Shown here in pieces: positions 33,507 to 41,677 of a DNA stretch of 64,000 nt (its first letter is position 1; each line of letters starts with the position of its first letter). The DNA is from Hymenobacter canadensis (GTDB lineage: Bacteria; Bacteroidota; Bacteroidia; Cytophagales; Hymenobacteraceae). The stretch covers positions 744,001-808,000 of the forward strand of contig NZ_CP114767.1 of the NCBI RefSeq assembly GCF_027359925.1. The letters are read 5' to 3'. The notes under the pieces are model-generated. The model ran no database searches. It was given only the letters and a program-made list of their open reading frames with translations, and had not been told where the DNA came from. The translations under genes were made by a program, and so were the position numbers.

Positions 33507-34415
33507 ATGGTAGAAATTCAACATCTGACCAAACTCTTCGGCACCCAGGCCGCCGTGAACGATATATCCTTCACGGTGGGCAAAGGCGAGATTCTGGGGT
33601 TCCTGGGGCCGAACGGTGCGGGCAAGTCCACGACCATGAAGATGGCCACCGGCTACCTGCCGCCCTCGGCCGGCACCATCATCATCGAAGGGTACGACGT
33701 GCAGACGGCACCGCTGGAAGTGCGCCGCCGCGTGGGCTACCTGCCCGAGCACAACCCGCTCTACCTCGACATGTACGTGCACGAGTACCTGGAATTCATC
33801 GGGTCGGTGCACGGCTTGGGCGGTAGCGCGCTGCGCCAGCGCGTGCGCCAGCTGGTGGACCGGGTAGGGCTGGGGCGCGAGCAAAACAAGCTGATCGGGG
33901 CGCTGTCGAAAGGCTACCGCCAGCGTGTGGGCCTCGCGCAGGCTCTCATCCACGACCCCGGCGTGCTTATTCTCGACGAGCCCACCACCGGCCTCGACCC
34001 CAACCAGATCAGCGAAATCCGCAATCTAATCCGGGAGTTGGGCCAGGACAAAACCGTCATTTTCAGCACCCACATCCTGCCCGAGGTAGCCGCGCTGTGC
34101 AGCCGGGCCATCATCATCAACCGCGGTCAGCTCGTGGCCGACTCGCCGGTGGCGGAGCTGGGCGGCAAGGCCCTGCGCGAAACCATAATCCGCGCCGAGT
34201 TTGAGCAGGCCATTGACCCCGCGCCGCTGTTGGCGCTGCCCGGCATCCGGAGCGTGGACGTAGAAACCGGCCACACCTACCGCATTCGGGCTGCCGCCGG
34301 CTCCGACCAGCGCGGCGCTATTTCGCGCCTTGCCGCTGCCCAGGGCTGGGTGCTGCTGGGCCTGCGTCAGGAAGAACAGAATCTGGAGCAGGTGTTCCAG
34401 GAACTGACCAAGTGA
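33507..34415 (+). CDS. gldA: Gliding motility ABC transporter ATP-binding subunit GldA
   Basis: 302 residues. Walker A GPNGAGKST, signature LSKGYRQRVGLAQAL, Walker B LLILDEPTTGLDP and switch His in STHILPEV. The C-terminal domain is of the GldA type. In Flavobacterium johnsoniae GldA acts with GldF and GldG as an ABC system required for gliding. gldF and gldG follow on the same strand. Confidence 0.96.
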   Translation: MVEIQHLTKLFGTQAAVNDISFTVGKGEILGFLGPNGAGKSTTMKMATGYLPPSAGTIIIEGYDVQTAPLEVRRRVGYLPEHNPLYLDMYVHEYLEFIGSVHGLGGSALRQRVRQLVDRVGLGREQNKLIGALSKGYRQRVGLAQALIHDPGVLILDEPTTGLDPNQISEIRNLIRELGQDKTVIFSTHILPEVAALCSRAIIINRGQLVADSPVAELGGKALRETIIRAEFEQAIDPAPLLALPGIRSVDVETGHTYRIRAAAGSDQRGAISRLAAAQGWVLLGLRQEEQNLEQVFQELTK

Positions 34416-34422
34416 CGCTTGA

Positions 34423-34519
34423 ACGTCATGCTGAGCTTGCCGATGCATCTCGCGTGCTGACTCAGGATTAGTAACTCAACGTCAGCACGCGAGATGCTTC
34501 GGCAAGCTCAGCATGACGT
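34423..34519. repeat. Palindromic repeat, family A copy 6
   Basis: Arms ACGTCATGCTGAGCTTGCCG...CGCGTGCTGAC and the complement, almost identical to copy 1 (552-645). It lies between gldA and gldF. Confidence 0.92.
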
Positions 34520-34554
34520 TCTTACAACCAATCATCACATCATTACCCGCCTAG

Positions 34555-35280
34555 ATGCTCGCCATCCTTCGCAAAGAATTCAACAGCTTCCTCAATTCGC
34601 CTGTCGCCTACGTGGTGATAGGGGTGTTTCTGGTGGCTACGGGCCTGTTCGTGTGGGTCTTTCCGGATAGCTCGGTGCTGGACTCCGGCTTTGCGGACTT
34701 GCAGACGCTGTTCAACATCGCGCCCTGGGTTTTCCTGTTCCTGATTCCGGCCCTCACCATGCGCACTTTCGCCGAGGAAAAGAAGGCCGGTACCATGGAG
34801 CTGCTGCTCACCCGCCCGCTCACCGACGGCCAGATAATAGGAGGGAAGTACCTGGCCTGCCTGCTGCTGGCCTTGCTGGCGCTGCTGCCCACGCTGCTCT
34901 ACTACTACTCGGTGTATCAGCTGGGCTCGCCCGCCGGCAACATTGACTCGGCTGCTACCGTGGGCTCCTACCTGGGGCTTGTGCTGCTGGCGGCGGTTTT
35001 TGCGGCCATCGGGGTGTTTGCCTCGGCCATCACCCGCGACCAGATCATTGCCTTTCTGGTGGCCGTAGTGGGCTGCTTTCTGGTGTACTCGGGCTTCGAT
35101 TCGGTGGCTTCGGTATTCGACGGGGCGCCGGCTTATTACATCGGCCAGCTCGGCATTGCCGCTCACTACCGCGACATCAGCAAAGGCCTGCTCGACTCCC
35201 GCGACCTAGTGTACTTTCTGAGTTTGGTAGCCGCCTTGCTGCTCGGCACGCGCCTGGTACTGCAAAGCCGCAACTGGTAG
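34555..35280 (+). CDS. gldF: Gliding motility ABC transporter permease GldF
   Basis: 241 residues, ABC-2-type permease with six hydrophobic segments. It starts MLAILRKEFNSFLNSPVAYVVI; also FAEEKKAGTMELLLTRPL and DQIIAFLVAVVGCFLVYSGF. It partners GldA and GldG. Confidence 0.95.
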   Translation: MLAILRKEFNSFLNSPVAYVVIGVFLVATGLFVWVFPDSSVLDSGFADLQTLFNIAPWVFLFLIPALTMRTFAEEKKAGTMELLLTRPLTDGQIIGGKYLACLLLALLALLPTLLYYYSVYQLGSPAGNIDSAATVGSYLGLVLLAAVFAAIGVFASAITRDQIIAFLVAVVGCFLVYSGFDSVASVFDGAPAYYIGQLGIAAHYRDISKGLLDSRDLVYFLSLVAALLLGTRLVLQSRNW

Positions 35281-35290
35281 CAGGCCGTTT

Positions 35291-35408
35291 GCCTCACCCC
35301 CTAACCCCCTCTCCTGCAGAGAGGGGGAACTAGCTCTAGAAAAACATGGTGCTAACAAGCTAAAAACTAGTCCCCCCTCTCTGCAGGAGAGGGGGCTAGG
35401 GGGTGAGG
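35291..35408. repeat. Palindromic repeat, family C (CCTAACCCCC type)
   Basis: Left arm CCTCACCCCCTAACCCCC then TCTCCTGCAGAGAGGGGG; the right arm is its complement around an ~40 nt loop with GAACTAGCTC. It sits between gldF and gldG and fills most of the spacer. Confidence 0.88.
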
Positions 35409-35421
35409 CCCCCGACAGAAC

Positions 35422-37134
35422 ATGCCCGAAACACAATCCACCGCGCCCACCCAAACCCGCAAACGCCGCGACCTGACCCGCTTTCTGCTGGTCATCGGCC
35501 TGCTGCTGCTGTTCAATTTCCTGGGCCAGCAGTTCTTTTTCCGGCTCGATCTGACGGAGGAGAAGCGCTATACCATGGCGGAGGCCACCAAGGAGCTGCT
35601 GCAGAAGCTGCCGCAGCCCGTCACGGTCACGGTGTATCTCGACGGCGACTTTCCGCCGTCCTTCCGGCGCCTGCAGCAGGCCGTGCGCGAAACCCTCAAC
35701 GAAATGCAGGTCTATGGCGGCCAGAACCTGCGCTACGTGTTCATCGACCCCTCGGCGGCCGGCACCGAGCAGGCCCGCAACGCCTACTACGCCACGCTGC
35801 TCAAGAAGGGCCTGCGCCCCACCAACCTCGGGGCCAACGAAAACGGCAAGCGGGTCGAGAAAATCATCTTCCCCTGGGCTACCGTATCGGCCGGGGGCAA
35901 AGAGCAGCAGGTACTGCTGCTGCGCGGCAACCAGGCCGCTCCCGCTGATGTGCGCCTCAACCAAAGCATTGAAGGGCTGGAGTACGAAATGGCCAGCGCC
36001 ATCCGTAAGCTGGTGCCGGGCCAGCGCAAGCGCATTGGGGTAGTGGAAGGCCACGGCGAGTTGAGCAACGCCGAAGCCGGCGACCTGATTGGCTCGTTAA
36101 GCCAGTTCTACGACGTGTTCCGCGTGAACCTCGCCCAGACCCGCCCCCAGGACCTGCGCACGCTCAGCGCTCTGGTGGTGGCCAAGCCCGCCGGCACTTT
36201 CTCTGAGCCCGAGAAGTTCAAGCTGGATCAGTTTATCACCCACGGCGGCAACGCGCTGTTTTTCGTGGATGCCATGCGCGTGAACCTGGATAGCGCCAGC
36301 CGTGGCGGCATGCTCTCGTTCCCCATCCAGACCAACCTCGACGACCTGCTGTTCAAATACGGCGTGCGCGTCAACCCCGACCTGCTGCTTGACCTAAACT
36401 CCGGCGTCATCCCGCTCGTGACCGGCATGATGGGCAACAAGCCCAAGGTGGAGCCCATGCCCTGGCAGTTCTACCCGCTCATCAACAACTTCAGCCAGCA
36501 CCCCATCACCCGCAACCTCGACGCGGTGTACACCAAGTTCGTGAGCAGCATCGACACGGTGAAGGCCGCCGGCATCCGTAAAACGCCGCTGCTGTTCACC
36601 TCGCGCTACACCCGCGTGCTGCCCTCGCCAGTGCCCGTCAACCTCAACGACGCCCGCATGGAGCCCGACCGCAAGCTCTATACCTCGCAGTTCAAGCCCG
36701 TCGGCTATCTGCTCGAAGGCCAGTTCCGTTCGCTCTACGCCAACCGCGCCGAGCCCGGCACGGCCCGCTTCCAGCCCGCCACCAGCCCCCAGGACCGCCC
36801 CGCCAAAGTGCTGGTGCTCTCCGACGGCGACTTCGTGCGCAACGACGTGGACCCCAAAACCGGCCGCCCCCTGCGCCTGGGCTTCGACCGCCTCGCCGCC
36901 ACCGAGTTTGCCAACCGCGAGCTGGTGCTCAACGCTGTCGACTACATGCTTGACGAAAGCAACCTGATATCGGTGCGCGGCAAGCAAATCACGCTCCGGC
37001 CCCTCGACAAGCTGCGCGTGGCCGAGGAGCGCCGCCAGTGGCAGCTGCTGAATCTGGTGGCCCCGCTGGTGCTGCTGGGTGTGTTTGGCGCCGTGCGGGC
37101 CTGGCGCCGGAAGCGGCGGTATGCGCGGTTTTAG
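35422..37134 (+). CDS. gldG: Gliding motility ABC transporter auxiliary subunit GldG
   Basis: 570 residues. One N-terminal membrane helix (FLLVIGLLLLFNFLGQQFFF), a large periplasmic ABC-transporter auxiliary domain (LPQPVTVTVYLDGDFPPSFRR, EGLEYEMASAIRKL, VVEGHGELSNAEAGDLI), and a C-terminal helix (LLNLVAPLVLLGVFGAVRAW) with a basic tail. Gene order gldA-gldF-gldG is as in other gliding Bacteroidota. Confidence 0.95.
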   Translation: MPETQSTAPTQTRKRRDLTRFLLVIGLLLLFNFLGQQFFFRLDLTEEKRYTMAEATKELLQKLPQPVTVTVYLDGDFPPSFRRLQQAVRETLNEMQVYGGQNLRYVFIDPSAAGTEQARNAYYATLLKKGLRPTNLGANENGKRVEKIIFPWATVSAGGKEQQVLLLRGNQAAPADVRLNQSIEGLEYEMASAIRKLVPGQRKRIGVVEGHGELSNAEAGDLIGSLSQFYDVFRVNLAQTRPQDLRTLSALVVAKPAGTFSEPEKFKLDQFITHGGNALFFVDAMRVNLDSASRGGMLSFPIQTNLDDLLFKYGVRVNPDLLLDLNSGVIPLVTGMMGNKPKVEPMPWQFYPLINNFSQHPITRNLDAVYTKFVSSIDTVKAAGIRKTPLLFTSRYTRVLPSPVPVNLNDARMEPDRKLYTSQFKPVGYLLEGQFRSLYANRAEPGTARFQPATSPQDRPAKVLVLSDGDFVRNDVDPKTGRPLRLGFDRLAATEFANRELVLNAVDYMLDESNLISVRGKQITLRPLDKLRVAEERRQWQLLNLVAPLVLLGVFGAVRAWRRKRRYARF

Positions 37135-37169
37135 GCAGCAATTCCCATAAGCACTACTGAATAAGCTGT

Positions 37170-37442
37170 ATGCTGGGTGAGCTGCTAAGTGATATTCTGG
37201 GCGAGTCACTGATGAATGCCATCAATGACGGATTTCTGGGTGCAATCGGCTTTTTATATCTCTATGGCCGCTACTGGAAGCCGCAGGTGGTAAAGCAGGT
37301 GCTAGCCCAGCAATACGCTGGCCGCTATGCTACTGCCGGCTCTGCGGTGGCGAATTCGCTGATGCAGATTTTAGGCGTGTTGCTGTTAGTGGCGTTCTGG
37401 ATTGGTATACTGATAGTTGTCTTGCGCCACGGCTGGAGCTAA
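37170..37442 (+). CDS. Small membrane protein, unknown
   Basis: 90 residues with two hydrophobic segments (GFLGAIGFLYLYG and LMQILGVLLLVAFWIGILIVVL). It starts 35 bp after gldG and ends before dnaN. Co-transcription with gldG is plausible. No family is recognised. Confidence 0.65.
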   Translation: MLGELLSDILGESLMNAINDGFLGAIGFLYLYGRYWKPQVVKQVLAQQYAGRYATAGSAVANSLMQILGVLLLVAFWIGILIVVLRHGWS

Positions 37443-37592
37443 AGGCTCCCCGCTCAGTTTATGCCTTCAAAATCTGGCGTGGGGTAGCCCATGCAGGTCT
37501 TGCTAGCTCAGACGCAGTTTCAACGGTTTTTGAGCCGCACTGTGCCATACAAAGCCACTTGCGTAATGCTAGAAAACCCCGCCCCGGTTTCC

Positions 37593-37600
37593 TATCTTTG
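37593..37600 (+). promoter_or_regulatory. Promoter box TATCTTTG of dnaN
   Basis: Exact TAnnTTTG box 36 nt before the dnaN start. Confidence 0.6.
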
Positions 37601-37636
37601 TCACCCTTCCAAAAACACTCCCGAACCCCATCCTTT

Positions 37637-38761
37637 ATGAAGTTCATCGTCTCGTCTTCCGCCCTGCTCAAGCAGCTTCAGAGCATCAACGGCGTGGTCA
37701 CGAACAACCCTGTGGTGCCGATTCTGGAGAACTTCCTCTTTGAAATCGAAGACGGTAAGCTGACGATTACGGCCTCCGACCTGGAAACGAGCATGATGAC
37801 CGAGCTGCCCGTGGAAGCCCGCGAAAGTGGTCGTATTGCCGCGCCCGCCCGCATCCTGCTCGATACCCTCAAAAACCTACCCGATCAGCCCGTGACCTTC
37901 ACGCTGGACGAGGAAACCTACAGCATCGAAATTGCCAGCTCCAACGGCCGCTACAAGCTGGCCGGCGAAAACGCCACCGACTTCCCCCGCGTGCCCGTGG
38001 TAAAAGGCTCCACGCCGGTGGAAATTCCGTCGTCGTCGCTAAGCCGCGCCATCAACAAGACCATCTTCGCGGTTAGCACCGACGAGCTGCGCCCGGCCAT
38101 GACCGGCATTCTGGTGCAGCTGGCTGATAACCAGGTAACCTTTGTGGCCACCGACGGCCACCGCCTGCTGCGCTACCGCCGCTCCGACGTGGGCGCCGGC
38201 CAGACCGCCAACCTCATCATTCCGCGCAAAGCCTTCAACCTGTTGAAAGGCGCGCTGCCCTCCGAGGCCACGCCGGTTCGCGTGGAGTTCAACAACTCCA
38301 ACGCCTTCTTCAGCTTCAACCAGATGCGCCTCGTGTGCCGCCTGATTGATGAGCGCTACCCCGACTACGAAAACGTAATTCCGGTTAGCAACCCCAACAA
38401 GCTCATCATCAGCCGCCAGGAGCTGCTGAACTCGGTGAAGCGCATCAGCATCTACTCCAACAAAACCACCCACCAGGTGCGCCTGCGTTTGGCCGGCTCT
38501 GAGCTGACGGTTTCGGCCGAGGACCTCGACTTCTCGAACGAAGCCAACGAGAAGCTGGCCTGCCAGTACGACGGCGAGGACATGGAAATCGGCTTCAACG
38601 CCAAGTTCCTGCAGGAAATGCTCAGCAACATCGACTCTGAGGAAATCACGCTGGAGCTGAGCACGCCCAACCGCGCCGGCCTGCTCATGCCCACCCTCGC
38701 CGACGACAACGAAAGCATCCTGATGCTGGTGATGCCGGTGATGCTGAACAACTACGTTTAA
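37637..38761 (+). CDS. dnaN: DNA polymerase III sliding clamp (beta subunit)
   Basis: 374 residues, from ATG 37637 (MKFIVSSSALLKQLQSINGVV); the longer frame from 37559 is out of the promoter. Three clamp domains; recognisable parts are NFLFEIEDGKLTITASDLE, FVATDGHRLLRYRR, NQMRLVCRLIDERYPDYENV and a C-terminal MLVMPVMLN. It tethers the replicative polymerase. No dnaA lies within the window, so this is not taken as evidence for the origin. Confidence 0.97.
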   Translation: MKFIVSSSALLKQLQSINGVVTNNPVVPILENFLFEIEDGKLTITASDLETSMMTELPVEARESGRIAAPARILLDTLKNLPDQPVTFTLDEETYSIEIASSNGRYKLAGENATDFPRVPVVKGSTPVEIPSSSLSRAINKTIFAVSTDELRPAMTGILVQLADNQVTFVATDGHRLLRYRRSDVGAGQTANLIIPRKAFNLLKGALPSEATPVRVEFNNSNAFFSFNQMRLVCRLIDERYPDYENVIPVSNPNKLIISRQELLNSVKRISIYSNKTTHQVRLRLAGSELTVSAEDLDFSNEANEKLACQYDGEDMEIGFNAKFLQEMLSNIDSEEITLELSTPNRAGLLMPTLADDNESILMLVMPVMLNNYV

Positions 38762-38780
38762 CTCTTTTGCAATACTTTAG

Positions 38781-38880
38781 CACGTCATGCAGAGCGGAGC
38801 GAAGCATCTCGCCAGTATAGTAATTCAATAAATGAGTTTACTACACTGGCGATATGCTTCGCTCCGCTCTGCATGACGTG
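38781..38880. repeat. Palindromic repeat, family A copy 7
   Basis: 100 bp nearly perfect inverted repeat: CACGTCATGCAGAGCGGAGC...TCGCCAGT and its complement, with an ~30 nt loop. It lies between dnaN and gldC. Confidence 0.92.
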
Positions 38881-38899
38881 CTTTTCACCTTTTGAACCC

Positions 38900-39238
38900 A
38901 TGAAGAAATCCGAAATCCGCTTCAGCATTGCCCTCGACGACCAGAAAGTGCCGGAGGCCATCAGCTGGTCGGCCACTGACGCGGGCCCCGATATTCAGTT
39001 TGCCAAAGCCATCAACATTGCCATCTGGGACCGGGACCAGGACGGCACGATGAAAATCGACCTTTGGACCAAGGACATGCCCATCGACGCCATGAAATAC
39101 TTTGTGGTCGACAACATCGGGGCCATGGCCGAAACCATCATGACGGCCACCAACGACGTGGTGATGGCCACCAAGATGCGCGACCTGTGCCGCGCCCTCA
39201 CCGACCACATCGACCTGGAAACCAAGAAACAGAGTTAG
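38900..39238 (+). CDS. gldC: Gliding motility protein GldC
   Basis: 112 residues from ATG 38900. Matches the family in MKKSEIRFSIALDDQKVPE, ISWSATDAG, KAINIAIWDRDQDGTMKIDLWTKDMP and DMATKMRDLCR. A small cytoplasmic protein that supports gliding in F. johnsoniae; there it follows gldB, here it follows dnaN. Confidence 0.93.
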   Translation: MKKSEIRFSIALDDQKVPEAISWSATDAGPDIQFAKAINIAIWDRDQDGTMKIDLWTKDMPIDAMKYFVVDNIGAMAETIMTATNDVVMATKMRDLCRALTDHIDLETKKQS

Positions 39239-39253
39239 GTCTTTGCGGCCCAC

Positions 39254-39292
39254 AGAAAAGCCCCGCTCAGCAGCTGCTGAGCGGGGCTTTTT
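39254..39292 (+). terminator. Terminator after gldC
   Basis: AAAAGCCCCGCTCAGCAG and its complement form a near-perfect palindrome ending in a T run. Confidence 0.9.
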
Positions 39293-39307
39293 GTATGGAA
39301 GCGTTTA

Positions 39308-39820
39308 CTAGCGGGTTGTGCTGGCCGGCTTACGGGCCGGCGCGATTACTGCGCCGCTGGAGGCCGGGGAAGGGTTCTGCACCGAATTCACGAAGTCGGA
39401 GTTGACGTTGCCGGAGCGGGAGGCGTAATCCTTATCGTAGCGGTAGTAAGCCGAGCGGGAACCAAAGTAGTTGCTGTACTGGTCGTTGGACAGGACGGCC
39501 TGCAGCTCCCGGTCCCGCTCTTTGCACACGGCCCCGCACTGCTCGTCGATGAGCTTGGGGTTGCCGGCGTTGCGCTGCTCAATGGCGGCCATCTTGGCAA
39601 TCTTGTCTTCGTTGATGGCGCGCAGACGGGTGGCCTGGTAGCCGTTGAGGCGCAGCTCGCGGGCCATCTGGTCGGAGAGGCGGGCGGCGCGCACCTGCAC
39701 CGGCGTCAGGCGCGGCGACGACTGGGTTTTATCTTTAGGAGCCAGGGCCGGCTTTTGCTGGGCCTGCGAGCCGAGCGTGGCGGCCAGCAGCAGGGCAGCA
39801 GTAGCAAGTTGGTTTCTCAT
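39308..39820 (-). CDS. Exported small protein, unknown
   Basis: 170 residues from MRNQLATAALLLAATLGSQA, a signal peptide. The mature protein is mostly helical (LTPVQVRAARLSDQMARELRLNGYQATRLRAINEDKIAKMAAI), reminiscent of Spy/CpxP-like folds but not confidently one of them. It has two Cys (EQCGAVC). Confidence 0.6.
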   Translation of the reverse strand: MRNQLATAALLLAATLGSQAQQKPALAPKDKTQSSPRLTPVQVRAARLSDQMARELRLNGYQATRLRAINEDKIAKMAAIEQRNAGNPKLIDEQCGAVCKERDRELQAVLSNDQYSNYFGSRSAYYRYDKDYASRSGNVNSDFVNSVQNPSPASSGAVIAPARKPASTTR

Positions 39821-39939
39821 GGTAGACATCGTTGATCGTTCGAAAATCGGGAAAACCAGCGTAGCCAGAAGGAGAACAGGCAGCTAGTTGCTTTTTACCT
39901 AACGAAAAACTGTGCCAGGGAGTTTATGCCGAACGCAAA

Positions 39940-39983
39940 AAGGCGTTTTGCCCAGGCTATATTCAGCCCCGGCAAAACGCCTT
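39940..39983 (-). terminator. Terminator after dcd
   Basis: Stem AAGGCGTTTTGCC/GGCAAAACGCCTT with a T run on the minus strand. Confidence 0.8.
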
Positions 39984-40003
39984 GCAGGCAGGGCTTTACT
40001 GCC

Positions 40004-40540
40004 CTAGAACTTGTTCTTCCACATCATCGACTCCACGGGCTTCACCGTGCGCTCGTTGTATTTGGCGTTGGGCTTGCGGTTGTAGAACGTTTCCACATCG
40101 CCCTGCACGCTGAAGTAGATCAGCTGGCCCACTGGCATCAGGTAATAAACGCGCACCGGCATCGATACACTGATTTCCAGGGTCCAGGTGTTGCAGAAGC
40201 CGATGTCGCCTTTGCCGGCGGTGGCATGAATATCGATGCCGAGGCGGCCGACGCTGCTCTTACCTTCCAGAAACGGGACGTGGGCGTGGCTTTCGGTATA
40301 TTCCTCCGTGACGCCCAGATAGAGCACGCCGGGCTGCAGCACGAAGCCTTCCTCCGGGATTTCAAATACGTCGATTTCGTTGTGCTTGCGGGCATCCAGG
40401 ACTTTGTCGCGGTAGGTGGCCAGGTAGCGGCCCAGGTGCACGTCGTAGGAATTGGTGCCGAGGCAGCTCCGGTCGTAGGGTTCGATGACGATGTTGCCGC
40501 TTTCGATTTCAGCGAGAATCTGCTGGTCGGTGAGGATCAT
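40004..40540 (-). CDS. dcd: dCTP deaminase
   Basis: 178 residues. Motifs: LTDQQILAEIESG, CLGTNSYDVHLG, FLEGKSSVGRLGIDIHATAGKGDIGFCNTWTLEIS with the catalytic Glu, and VGQLIYF. It deaminates dCTP to dUTP for thymidylate supply. A family A palindrome lies right upstream. Confidence 0.96.
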   Translation of the reverse strand: MILTDQQILAEIESGNIVIEPYDRSCLGTNSYDVHLGRYLATYRDKVLDARKHNEIDVFEIPEEGFVLQPGVLYLGVTEEYTESHAHVPFLEGKSSVGRLGIDIHATAGKGDIGFCNTWTLEISVSMPVRVYYLMPVGQLIYFSVQGDVETFYNRKPNAKYNERTVKPVESMMWKNKF

Positions 40541-40554
40541 GGAGTATGAATAAA

Positions 40555-40640
40555 CGTCATTCCGAATGGAGTGAGGAATCTTGCCAGCGTGGTATTCAAT
40601 AGTACCCTGGGGAGATTTCTCATTCCGTTCGAAATGACAG
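40555..40640. repeat. Palindromic repeat, family A copy 8 (diverged)
   Basis: AACGTCATTCCG...GAATCTT and the complement (AAGATTTC-like...GAAATGAC) are imperfect, upstream of dcd. Confidence 0.5.
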
Positions 40641-40652
40641 GTGTTTCAAAAA

Positions 40653-41507
40653 TTAAGCGCTTTCCTCGTCGTCGTAACGGTCTTTGGGCAAAGCGTTGGA
40701 GCGGGAGCGGGGCTTGGCCGGCTGCTGGTCCAGCTCTTCGGCCAGGCCGTCGAGGCGGGCGCGCAGGTCGGGCAGCACGCTGGTCACGAGCAGCAGCAGC
40801 AGCAGCGTGGAAGTGGCCGCCAGCAGCAGGGTGAGGTAGTCGAGCCAGTCGTGGCGCACGGGCACGTCGAGGGCGCGGGGGCCGGTGCTGACCGAAGTGG
40901 TAGTGGTGGTAAGCGGCGCTTCGGGCTGCGGCGACGGATCCTCCGTGGCGGCTGAAGTAGTGGCGGGGGCATCCACGTCGGCAGGCGGCACAGCCGCGCC
41001 GTCGGCCGACAGCTCCTCGGGCACGGGGTCCTCGGAGGCGTTGAAGCGGGCGGCGCCCTGCGAAATCACGCGCTGCAGCGCCCGGATCAGCGCAACCCGC
41101 TCGTCGCGGGGCAGTACCCGGATGAAAAACTCGAAGTTCTTGTCGACCAGGATGCTGCCCAGCTGCTTTTCGAACTCGGCCAGATCGGTGCGGCCTTTGC
41201 CAAAGCGGCCCTTGTAGCGCTCCGACACGCCGTTGTAGTTCTGAAACAGCGTTTGCAGGTCGGTGCGGCCGTTGAAATCAGTGAAGTCGCGGCGGGCCTT
41301 GGCCGTGCGCATGGCCGCCGGAAACTTGCGCCGCGTGAACGACTTGTCGTACACGGTTTCCATGGTGCGGAAGTTGAGCTCGTCTACGGTGCGGTCGAAA
41401 AGCTGCTTGTTGGCGGCGGCCGGGGTGCCGTTCTGGGCACGCAGGGAGGCAGGCACGGCTAGCCACAGCAACAGGAAAAGCGGCAGCAACGGGCGAAATC
41501 GGGACAT
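40653..41507 (-). CDS. Membrane-anchored protein with Thr/Pro/Ala linker, unknown
   Basis: 284 residues. A signal peptide (FLLLWLAVPASLRAQ) is followed by an all-helical domain (VDELNFRTMETVYDKSFTRRKF, ALIRALQRVISQ), a Thr/Ser/Pro/Ala linker (about 170-215), a C-terminal membrane helix (LTLLLAATSTLLLLLLVTSVL) and a charged tail (SRSNALPKDRYDDEESA). An exact TACCTTTG box lies upstream on the minus strand. Confidence 0.6.
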   Translation of the reverse strand: MSRFRPLLPLFLLLWLAVPASLRAQNGTPAAANKQLFDRTVDELNFRTMETVYDKSFTRRKFPAAMRTAKARRDFTDFNGRTDLQTLFQNYNGVSERYKGRFGKGRTDLAEFEKQLGSILVDKNFEFFIRVLPRDERVALIRALQRVISQGAARFNASEDPVPEELSADGAAVPPADVDAPATTSAATEDPSPQPEAPLTTTTTSVSTGPRALDVPVRHDWLDYLTLLLAATSTLLLLLLVTSVLPDLRARLDGLAEELDQQPAKPRSRSNALPKDRYDDEESA

Positions 41508-41527
41508 GGCAACGCGAATGGTTGCCG

Positions 41528-41535
41528 CAAAGGTA
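41528..41535 (-). promoter_or_regulatory. Promoter box TACCTTTG
   Basis: Exact TAnnTTTG box on the minus strand, 21 nt before the start at 41507. Confidence 0.6.
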
Positions 41536-41585
41536 ACACGTTGCCCATAGGCTTGCGCGGGTTTTTATCGGCTGCTCCCGGAAGG

Positions 41586-41620
41586 CAAAAAGCCTCCCGA
41601 CGCGTGGTCAGGAGGCTTTC
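41586..41620 (-). terminator. Terminator after hemL
   Basis: Stem AAAGCCTCCTGAC/GTCGGGAGGCTTT with a T run on the minus strand. Confidence 0.8.
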
Positions 41621-41677
41621 GGGGCAAAGAAAAATGCCGGGCCGGAAGCGGGGCCGCCATATCAGCGGCCGCTGATG

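Noticed and set aside
37593..38761. Chromosome replication origin near dnaN
   Set aside because: There is no dnaA, no DnaA-box cluster and no AT-rich unwinding element; dnaN is often away from the origin in Bacteroidota.
553..40640. CRISPR array or integron attC sites as an explanation for the repeats
   Set aside because: Copies are isolated, kilobases apart, each with two arms rather than regularly spaced repeats; no cas or integrase genes are present.
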